Shown piece after piece: positions 1-4,207 of a stretch of 5,238 nt of DNA. The notes beneath the pieces were generated by a model, which ran no database searches, was not told where the DNA came from, and worked only from the letters and a program-made list of their open reading frames with translations. The stretch comes from CAZYWA01 sp964650975 [NCBI: uncultured bacterium] (GTDB lineage Bacteria > JADJOY01): assembly GCA_964650975.1 (NCBI GenBank), contig CAZYWA010000378.1, positions 1 to 5,238 on the forward strand, given 5' to 3'. The translations under genes and the position numbers were made by a program. The first letter of the stretch is position 1. Every line of letters begins with the position of its first letter.

Positions 1-1037
1 AACTCGGTGATCAGGCTGGGGTCGATGATGCCCGAGTTGTCGAGGAAGACTCCGTCGTAGCCCCTGGCGATCTGCGCCTGCACGTTGGCGATCAGAATCG
101 AAGTCCAGGCCGCGCGCTTCGAGGGCGTGATGATGTCGATCCAGTACCAGCCGGCTCCGGGCATCGAGACTGGCTTGCCGCTCCGGCCGTACCAGAGGAG
201 GTTCTGCGCCATCACCTGCGACCAGCCCGGATCGCCACTCGGTGCGACCGTGTCGGATCCGTGGATTCCGCCGATCTTCTCGTACCCGTAGATCGTGTCG
301 CCCGCGTTGGCCGCGTGCACGGCGCTGATCTTCGAATCGCCGACGCCCACCAGGATCCGCATGTCGGCCACGTTGGCGACGAAGTTCACCTGATCCGGCG
401 CGGTCGAGATCGAGCCCTTGAACGTGGTGCGCACGCCCTGAGCGACGTCGGCCGGCGGTGGATCCGCGATGTAATGCGTCACCGCGAGACTGAGGACGTC
501 GAGGTCGCTGCTGTCGGTGGTCTGGGTGGTCTGGTAGCGAACCCGCACCTGGCCGTGCGAATCGAGGAAGCGGCCGAGATCACCGGGAAGGTTCCAGCTG
601 AATGTCGTCCAGGTGTTGTACTCGGCCCCGGAGTTCGTTCCGAGCGTTTCCCACGACTTGGTCGATGGATCGCGAATCTGGAACGTCCAGGCCTGCACCG
701 AGCTCGTCTCACCGTAAAAGTTTGCGGTCAGCGAGATCCCGGATGCGCTCGCCAGGTCCAGGTCGGGCGGGACCGAAAAGTAGAAAATTCCCTTGAACCC
801 GTCCGTGCTCGGCGTGTATCGCTGCTCCCTGGCGAGATCGGTTCCGGTGCCCGCCATGTCATGGATCGCCAGCACGCTGATCGGCTGGGTGCCCACGGAT
901 CCCTTGCTCGACGTGACGCTCGAGGGGGTGAGCGTTGTCGTGACGTAGCCTGCCCGGGCATCGATCGCGAAACCGCAGGTGAGAATGACGGATGCGAACA
1001 GTTTGCCGAGCCACGAAAGCGAATGGTGGAACCTCAT
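1..1037 (-). CDS. Secreted glycoside-hydrolase-like protein, left paralog (3' end outside window)
   Basis: Read from the ATG at 1037 on the minus strand, the frame stays open for 345 codons to the window edge, so the C-terminus is missing. Residues 1-29 form a signal peptide: basic start (MRFHHS), hydrophobic core, cleavage site ARA before GYVTTT. Residues of about 30-195 are beta-rich and aromatic, with WTFQIRD and SDLDVLSLAV, like a carbohydrate-binding or jelly-roll domain. From about 200 on, the pattern (IYGYEKIGG, NLLWYG, GWYWIDI, W-rich helix, GYDGVFLDN) resembles the first half of TIM-barrel glycoside hydrolases of the GHL15 or GH114 kind. The Asp of FLDN is a plausible catalytic acid. 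An AGGAGG six bases upstream fixes the start. A c-di-GMP riboswitch and a sigma-54-type promoter precede it on the same strand. The start, export signal and paralogy to the right-hand gene are seen; the hydrolase fold is inferred from motifs, and the family and substrate are unknown. Confidence 0.85.
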   Translation of the reverse strand, partial: MRFHHSLSWLGKLFASVILTCGFAIDARAGYVTTTLTPSSVTSSKGSVGTQPISVLAIHDMAGTGTDLAREQRYTPSTDGFKGIFYFSVPPDLDLASASGISLTANFYGETSSVQAWTFQIRDPSTKSWETLGTNSGAEYNTWTTFSWNLPGDLGRFLDSHGQVRVRYQTTQTTDSSDLDVLSLAVTHYIADPPPADVAQGVRTTFKGSISTAPDQVNFVANVADMRILVGVGDSKISAVHAANAGDTIYGYEKIGGIHGSDTVAPSGDPGWSQVMAQNLLWYGRSGKPVSMPGAGWYWIDIITPSKRAAWTSILIANVQAQIARGYDGVFLDNSGIIDPSLITE

Positions 1038-1038
1038 C

Positions 1039-1049
1039 GGAGGCCTCCT
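1039..1049 (-). promoter_or_regulatory. Shine-Dalgarno site of left paralog inside a palindrome
   Basis: On the minus strand AGGAGG (1049-1044) lies six bases before the ATG. Most of it falls within the perfect 10-base palindrome GGAGGCCTCC (1039-1048). The right-hand paralog has GGAGGATCC here and lacks the palindrome. The palindrome could allow local pairing or RNA dimerisation at the ribosome binding site, but this is untested. Confidence 0.8.
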
Positions 1050-1067
1050 CGTGAATCTGTGGTGAGT

Positions 1068-1097
1068 GCGCGGTCTTCAACCGCTCTTCGGCCGCGC
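1068..1097 (-). other. Leader hairpin between riboswitch and start codon (left copy)
   Basis: GCGCGG (minus strand, 1097-1092) pairs perfectly with CCGCGC (1073-1068) around an 18-nt interior that includes GAAGAGCGGTTGAA. The right-hand leader has the same 30-nt hairpin at 4149-4178 with altered but still pairing stem bases. No U-tract follows, so it does not look like an intrinsic terminator. It may be part of the riboswitch expression platform. Confidence 0.5.
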
Positions 1098-1131
1098 GAA
1101 TCACCCAGCCATCGTGGAAGCTCTGGGAGGG

Positions 1132-1223
1132 TCCGCTCGGCAGCCCTGCTGCCATGTCCCGTCGGGATTTAGGCCAGAGGCTTTGCGTCCCACCGTTTTC
1201 GGTGGTTTGCCCTTGACGAGTCG
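1132..1223 (-). promoter_or_regulatory. Class I c-di-GMP riboswitch (GEMM-I), left copy
   Basis: The minus strand carries the GEMM-I core in order: AGGGCAAACC, a 6-bp CCACCG/CGGTGG hairpin, GGGACGCAAAGCC, GGCCTAAA, a short TCCC/GGGA hairpin, then GGCAGC-AGG-GCTGCC. CTCG and CGAG at the two ends can close P1. By alignment to the Vibrio cholerae Vc2 aptamer, which I recalled from memory, the ligand-contacting G20, A47 and C92 are all present. The G at the G20 position (1210) favours c-di-GMP over cGAMP. One oddity is the loop at 1196-1199: it is AAAA on the transcript instead of the usual GNRA tetraloop. The aptamer lies about 95 nt upstream of the start codon it should control. Confidence 0.95.
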
Positions 1224-1277
1224 TTGCGTTGCTTGTGACGAGATCCCCGTTGAGTGGGGTCGACTCGCACGGGGATG

Positions 1278-1299
1278 CTAGAGCAAGTCCGTCACCAAG
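1278..1299 (-). promoter_or_regulatory. Candidate sigma-54 promoter of left paralog
   Basis: On the minus strand, TTGG (1298-1295) and TTGCT (1286-1282) give the sigma-54 signature GG-N10-GC exactly. The -12 element matches TTGCW fully; the -24 element matches TTGG but not the following CACG. The same element is conserved in the right arm (CTTGGTGA, five bases, TTGCT, one base, TAG) although flanking sequence has diverged. It predicts a transcript start near 1271, about 48 nt before the aptamer. Confidence 0.6.
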
Positions 1300-1414
1300 C
1301 CGGGAAGCTCTTTCGTCGAGAAAGCCGAACAATTCCAGCGAACGATGACGCTCGCTGTCGATCCCATAACGCCCGCTCGGGCAGATGGCCCCGAACCGAC
1401 CCGGGAATGCCCGC
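1300..1414 (-). promoter_or_regulatory. Conserved upstream block with GCCCG-NN-CGGGC dyad (left copy)
   Basis: This stretch upstream of the promoter aligns without gaps to 3830-3945 of the right arm, ending at the shared heptamer GCGGGCA. It contains the dyad at 1371-1382 (5-bp arms), the shared TATGGGATCGAC, and a shared CTGGAATTGTTC. The dyad lies 75 bp from the -24 element, a normal place for a sigma-54 activator (enhancer-binding protein) site. Which protein binds is unknown. Confidence 0.45.
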
Positions 1415-1680
1415 TCCAGGACGGCTTTTGCCGACGATAGGAAATGAGCGCCGAGGGCGCGATCGAGTCCCGCTTCGGTCCTCCCGAGCGACGGGTTTTC
1501 GACTCGCACGGCTGCGCTCTGCGCGCGAGAGCGCCTGACCGCGAAACGCGAGACGGTCTGCTCGCAACCGTCGGCGCTGGTCCGGAGGTTCCCTGCCGAT
1601 TAGTGGGTGCCCTGCCCGAAGAGTGCTTCGTCGTCGGACTCACTGCCCACCGATCCTGCCCGATCCAACCGGCGAGCGAT
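1415..1680. other. Intergenic region, no credible gene; small hairpins
   Basis: This region lies between the divergent left paralog and the beta-propeller gene. Frames that are open here have no Shine-Dalgarno site or recognisable product. Perfect dyads include a 7-bp stem at 1514-1534 (GCGCTCT/AGAGCGC, 7-nt loop), followed by overlapping short dyads CGCG-AAA-CGCG (1540-1550) and GACCG/CGGTC (1537-1558). Their role is unknown. Confidence 0.5.
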
Positions 1681-1700
1681 CCGCGTGAGCGCGGTCTTTT
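1681..1700 (+). promoter_or_regulatory. CCGCG-TGAG-CGCGG dyad followed by TCTTTT
   Basis: This is a perfect 5-bp dyad with a 4-nt centre, followed by TCTTTT. It lies 66 bp upstream of the candidate -24 element for the central gene, similar to the 75-bp spacing of the dyads in the two arms, so it could be an activator site. The T-rich tail also allows a weak terminator on the plus strand. The sequence does not decide between these. Confidence 0.3.
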
Positions 1701-1757
1701 CGAGTCTTTCGACCACGTAGTCGGCTAGTTGCGGCCTTGTCCCCACGACGCCGCTCA

Positions 1758-1774
1758 CAGGCATCGCGGTTGCC
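1758..1774 (+). promoter_or_regulatory. Candidate sigma-54 promoter of the beta-propeller gene
   Basis: GGCA (1760-1763), eight bases, then TTGC (1770-1773) gives the GG-N10-GC spacing, with a better -24 core than the arm promoters but no T-rich flank. The predicted start near 1785 leaves a leader of about 43 nt before the ATG at 1828. A promoter here would rule out the in-frame upstream start near 1729. Confidence 0.4.
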
Positions 1775-1796
1775 CTGAGGACGATCTCGGATCGCG

Positions 1797-1825
1797 GGTC
1801 GAGTCGACTCGCGACCAGGAGGTCG
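1797..1825 (+). promoter_or_regulatory. Shine-Dalgarno region with two competing hairpins
   Basis: AGGAGG (1817-1822) lies five bases before the ATG at 1828 and decides the start. The segment CGACC (1812-1816) can pair upstream with GGTCG (1797-1801), in a stem that also uses AG/CT and a TCGA loop and leaves the site free. It can also pair downstream with GGTCG (1821-1825), a 5-bp stem that holds the Shine-Dalgarno site in its loop and 3' arm. The two folds exclude each other. A regulatory role is inference. Confidence 0.5.
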
Positions 1826-1827
1826 TC

Positions 1828-3507
1828 ATGAAGATCCCCACGACATTCAGCAATCGGAAGGCCCGGACCGCGCGCGCGTGGTCCGTTTGCTGCGCACTCT
1901 CGATCGCGATGATTTTGTGCTCGACGGTGGCGCGCGCCGAATCGTGGCCCACCAAGGGACACGACTCGCGCCGTACCTCGCAGTCGAGCGCCGTCGGGCC
2001 CGCGGCACCCAGGTCGGTGATCTCGAACCGCGTGTCGCAAGGCGGTGCGATCAACATCACCGCGACGGTGGCCTCGAACGGCACCACGTACTTCGGCACC
2101 TGGGGCACCGTGCAGGACAACGGCGCCACCGATCGCTCGAAGTGGGACAAGTTCGCCGGCAACCTGCTCGCATGGAGCCCGGCGCTCGGCGCGAACGCGC
2201 AGCTCGCGGCGCCCTTCGCGGCGCAGCCGCTCGACCACGTCGCGTACTGCAACGACTACAACCCGGGTGGCGCCTCGCCCCTGCAATGCGCCGGTTCGCT
2301 CACGCAAGAGATGAGCTGGTGGAACGGCACGATCGAGGGTACGCCGGTGCTGTCTCCGGACGAGAGCGTCCTCTACCTGGGTCGCGGCGACGGCAAGGTC
2401 TACGCGGTCGACACGAAGACTGGTCTGATGCTGTGGGACTTCCGAACCTGCAACGACGTCAACGACTGCGGCAAGGCCACCACCAACTCCGAAGCCGGCG
2501 GAGAGGTTGTCGCGGGCTTGCTGCTGCGCGGCGCGTCCGAGCTCTACGTGGGATCGTTCACGGCCGACGGCGCCAGCAAGCTCGAGAGCACCGCGCTCTA
2601 CAAGCTCGACGCCGCGAGCGGCGCGCTCCTGTGGCGTTATCCGGGAACGGGCTCGCTTGCGGGCACCTTCATGGCCGCGCCCGCACTCAGCCAGGACGGC
2701 AATACGATCTATGCCGCCACGATGTGCGCCCCGACCAGCAGCTGCACGGCACCTGGCTATCTCTACGCCTTCGACCCGAACGGTACCTTGCGCTTCCCAC
2801 CGGTCCCGATCTCCGACGCCAGCAAACGTCCCGCGGGCGCATGGTCGCTCGCGGTGGGCACCGACGGCACGGTGTTCCTGGGTGGCGGCGGCGCTAGCAC
2901 CTGCGACGCGGCCTTCCTGTCGGCCTACAAGTCGAACGGCACGCTGCGCTGGGGCCCGGTGTCGCTGCCTTCCGGCTTCGGCATGCCGTGCGCGAACCGC
3001 ACCGGCGGAATCGCCCTGCGCGAAGTGAGCGGCACGACCACGCGCGTCTACGCCTCGACCAATTTCACCGCCGAATTCGCACCGGTTGGATCGCCCTCGG
3101 GCGGGCGGATCTTCGCGCTCGATCCCGCGACGGGAAAGCAGTCGTGGGGCACGCCGTTCTTCGATCCGTCCCGCTACGGCGGCTTCGGCAACGCGATCTA
3201 TCCTGCGATCGACGCCAACGGCACGATCTACACGGGAAGCTCCGGTGCCTACGCTGCGGGCATGCCTGCCTATCCGGTGTCGCGCGGTGCGCGCGTGTTC
3301 GCGGTCTCCGAGGCGGGCAAGATGCTGTGGTCGTACGACGCGGCCGGCGTGGTGGGCTACTCGAGCCCGGTGCTGGGCGGCGACGGCGTGCTGCGCTTCG
3401 GCGACATGCGCGCCCGTAATGTCGATCCGATGCTGCGTCCCATGAGTGACCCGATCTGGCAAGGCGTCGACGTGAGCCCGGCGCTCTACGCGATCTTCGG
3501 CAGCTGA
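1828..3507 (+). CDS. Exported PQQ-type-repeat beta-propeller protein
   Basis: This is a complete gene of 559 residues ending in TGA. The ATG at 1828 follows AGGAGG by five bases and opens directly into a signal peptide (basic MKIPTTFSNRKAR, hydrophobic core 16-31, cleavage site VARA before ESW at about residue 37). The frame also extends upstream to 1729, but that stretch has no Shine-Dalgarno site and would bury the signal peptide. The mature part shows repeated blades of the PQQ-enzyme/WD-like type: YLGRGDGKVYAVDTKTGLML (187-206), YKLDAASGALLW (258-269), YLYAFDPNGTLRF (311-323), FLSAYKSNGTLRW (363-375), IFALDPATGKQSW (428-440) and VFAVSEAGKMLW (490-501). Eight mature cysteines fall in four close pairs: 141/154, 208/214, 300/306 and 359/388. 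These probably form disulfides in an oxidising compartment. No quinone-dehydrogenase catalytic motif was recognised, so a binding or scaffold role is as likely as an enzyme. Lipoprotein modification is unlikely because Cys31 lacks a lipobox. Confidence 0.9.
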   Translation: MKIPTTFSNRKARTARAWSVCCALSIAMILCSTVARAESWPTKGHDSRRTSQSSAVGPAAPRSVISNRVSQGGAINITATVASNGTTYFGTWGTVQDNGATDRSKWDKFAGNLLAWSPALGANAQLAAPFAAQPLDHVAYCNDYNPGGASPLQCAGSLTQEMSWWNGTIEGTPVLSPDESVLYLGRGDGKVYAVDTKTGLMLWDFRTCNDVNDCGKATTNSEAGGEVVAGLLLRGASELYVGSFTADGASKLESTALYKLDAASGALLWRYPGTGSLAGTFMAAPALSQDGNTIYAATMCAPTSSCTAPGYLYAFDPNGTLRFPPVPISDASKRPAGAWSLAVGTDGTVFLGGGGASTCDAAFLSAYKSNGTLRWGPVSLPSGFGMPCANRTGGIALREVSGTTTRVYASTNFTAEFAPVGSPSGGRIFALDPATGKQSWGTPFFDPSRYGGFGNAIYPAIDANGTIYTGSSGAYAAGMPAYPVSRGARVFAVSEAGKMLWSYDAAGVVGYSSPVLGGDGVLRFGDMRARNVDPMLRPMSDPIWQGVDVSPALYAIFGS

Positions 3508-3576
3508 CGGGCAGCCCGGCTCTCGATCAGGCTTCGTTTGCTACTCGTGCCGACGGAGAAATCCGGAGGCATCCGG

Positions 3577-3603
3577 GGTGGTCTCGACCTCGTCAAGACC
3601 ACC
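3577..3603 (+). terminator. Possible terminator hairpin after the beta-propeller gene
   Basis: GGTGGTCT (3577-3584) pairs perfectly with AGACCACC (3596-3603) over an 11-nt loop, about 70 nt after the stop codon. No U-tract follows, so an intrinsic terminator is uncertain. It could instead be a 3'-end stabilising structure. A weaker CGGG-CAG-CCCG dyad (3508-3518) directly follows the stop codon. Confidence 0.4.
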
Positions 3604-3670
3604 GACCTCGCCGCGGAGTGCGGTGGCGTCTTCCCATCCATGCATCAGCGGCCAGCGGCACAGCACCTGG

Positions 3671-3722
3671 CGATCGGCGCGTGTCGCGCCGATCGGACTC
3701 TGGATCAACTTTCCGATCGGCG
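3671..3722. repeat. Strong 11-bp hairpin with an overlapping alternative 10-bp hairpin
   Basis: CGATCGGCGCG (3671-3681) and CGCGCCGATCG (3685-3695) form a perfect 11-bp stem with loop TGT. The 3' arm overlaps a second perfect stem, CGCCGATCGG (3687-3696) with CCGATCGGCG (3713-3722), which has a 16-nt loop and is followed by AAAATTCTC. The two stems share bases, so only one can form at a time. The function is unknown: it could be a 3' UTR, a protein site or an unrecognised small RNA. Confidence 0.7.
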
Positions 3723-3743
3723 AAAATTCTCATGTTGCAAGCA

Positions 3744-3796
3744 ACCGAATCCGTTGTGCTCGAGGGGACCGACGCGGAGCGGGTCACGGATTCGGT
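3744..3796. repeat. 11-bp perfect inverted repeat
   Basis: ACCGAATCCGT (3744-3754) and ACGGATTCGGT (3786-3796) are exact reverse complements separated by 31 bases. A smaller dyad GTTGC-AA-GCAAC (3734-3745) abuts the left arm. The pair lies just outside the right-arm homology, which starts at 3830. It could be an RNA hairpin or a protein-binding site, and nothing in it suggests a gene. Confidence 0.6.
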
Positions 3797-3829
3797 GTTC
3801 CCTTCCTCGCCACCCAAGGTCATTTCATG

Positions 3830-3945
3830 GCGGGCAATAACGACTCGGAGAGAGGTCTTTTGCCCGTACGGGCGATATGGGATCGACGGGCAGTGTCGTT
3901 TTCTGCTGGAATTGTTCAGTCTTTTGGACGAAAAACTTCGTGATC
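3830..3945 (+). promoter_or_regulatory. Conserved upstream block with GCCCGTACGGGC palindrome (right copy)
   Basis: This is the counterpart of the left upstream block. The dyad here is a perfect 12-base palindrome at 3862-3873, followed by ATATGGGATCGAC and later CTGGAATTGTTC. It lies 75 bp upstream of the -24 element, exactly as in the left arm. Base differences between the two arms do not favour third codon positions in the frame open in both copies, so conservation here looks regulatory. The likely role is an activator-binding site. Confidence 0.45.
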
Positions 3946-3966
3946 TTGGTGAAGCAATTGCTTTAG
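3945..3966 (+). promoter_or_regulatory. Candidate sigma-54 promoter of right paralog
   Basis: TTGG (3946-3949) and TTGCT (3958-3962) give GG-N10-GC (GG 3948-3949, GC 3960-3961). The -12 match is full; the -24 match is partial because GTGA replaces GCAC. A perfect palindrome AAGCAATTGCTT overlaps the -12 region in this copy only. The predicted start is near 3973, about 48 nt before the aptamer, as in the left arm. Confidence 0.6.
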
Positions 3967-4020
3967 GTAGTGGTGTCAGTTCAACCCAATCAACAGGGGA
4001 TCTCGTCACAAGCAACATCG

Positions 4021-4112
4021 CGACTCGTCAAGGGCAAACCACCGGAAACGGTGGGACGCAAAGCCTCTGGCCTAAATCCCAATGGGACATGGCAGCAGGG
4101 CTGCCGAGCGGA
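4021..4112 (+). promoter_or_regulatory. Class I c-di-GMP riboswitch (GEMM-I), right copy
   Basis: The GEMM-I core is complete: AGGGCAAACC (4031-4040), hairpin CCACCG-GAAA-CGGTGG (4039-4054) with a proper GNRA loop, GGGACGCAAAGCC, GGCCTAAA, TCCC-AAT-GGGA, and GGCAGC-AGG-GCTGCC (4091-4105). CTCG (4024-4027) and CGAG (4105-4108) can close P1. Positions equivalent to G20, A47 and C92 of the Vc2 aptamer are G4034, A4061 and C4104, all as expected for c-di-GMP. No clear terminator follows, so control may act on translation or through a less obvious terminator. The start codon of the right paralog is 95 nt downstream. Confidence 0.96.
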
Positions 4113-4148
4113 CCCTTCCAGAAGCCTCCCCGGGCGGCTGGATGATTC

Positions 4149-4178
4149 GCGCGGCTGAAGAGCGGTTGAAGCCGGCGC
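4149..4178 (+). other. Leader hairpin between riboswitch and start codon (right copy)
   Basis: GCGCGGCT (4149-4156) pairs with AGCCGGCGC (4170-4178) with one bulged base. The enclosed GAAGAGCGGTTGA is almost unchanged from the left copy, while stem bases differ and still pair. No U-tract follows. Confidence 0.5.
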
Positions 4179-4196
4179 ATTCACCCCAGCATTACG

Positions 4197-4202
4197 AGGA
4201 GG
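4197..4202 (+). promoter_or_regulatory. Shine-Dalgarno site of right paralog
   Basis: AGGAGG lies five bases before the ATG at 4208 and fixes that start. A CCTCC segment at 4125-4129, just after the riboswitch, is complementary to GGAGG here and could hide it in an alternative fold. Confidence 0.85.
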
Positions 4203-4207
4203 ATCCG

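Larger units (their letters stand above)
1..1414 (-). repeat. Left arm of a 1.4-kb imperfect inverted repeat
   Basis: This arm is the reverse complement, with divergence, of 3830-5238. It covers the left paralog, its leader, riboswitch, promoter and upstream block. Similarity is highest at the window edge (five differences in the first 134 bases) and in the riboswitch. It is lower in the N-terminal domain and in the block upstream of the promoter. Confidence 0.85.
3508..3829. other. Intergenic region, no credible gene; rich in inverted repeats
   Basis: This is the space between the beta-propeller gene and the right arm. Open frames on both strands lack ribosome binding sites and recognisable products. 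The content is mainly the inverted repeats listed separately at 3577-3603, 3671-3722 and 3744-3796. Confidence 0.6.

Noticed and set aside
261-1172. Plus-strand open frame of 303 codons over the left paralog, and its mirror at 4181-5083 on the minus strand
   Set aside because: Both are antisense to the paralogs, composed of Arg/Val/Asp-rich low-information sequence, and mirror each other only because the sense genes are homologous.
1260-1511. 13-base direct repeat TCGACTCGCACGG at 1260-1272 and 1499-1511
   Set aside because: A chance match of this length is not surprising in 5 kb of GC-rich DNA, it is absent from the right arm, and neither copy lies in a meaningful context.
1729-1827. Upstream in-frame extension of the beta-propeller gene
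   Set aside because: It has no Shine-Dalgarno site, would put 33 residues before the signal peptide, and overlaps the candidate promoter and the hairpin region.
1600-3462. Long minus-strand open frame (about 620 codons) antisense to the beta-propeller gene
   Set aside because: The product is Arg/Ala/Gly/His-rich with no domain, signal or ribosome binding site. The plus-strand gene has a Shine-Dalgarno site, signal peptide and repeats, so this is a high-GC shadow frame.
4021-4112. cGAMP-sensing variant of GEMM-I
   Set aside because: Both copies have G at the position equivalent to Vc2 G20. The cGAMP-selective variants I know of change this region, so c-di-GMP is the better call.
3732-4145. 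Open frame through the right upstream block and riboswitch, with a similar frame in the left arm (shared CP-GRYGID and GDLVTSN)
   Set aside because: In about 40 aligned codons upstream of the aptamer I counted roughly 15, 10 and 9 differences at codon positions 1, 2 and 3, with no third-position excess. The frame runs through the riboswitch, so conservation is RNA or DNA level rather than protein.
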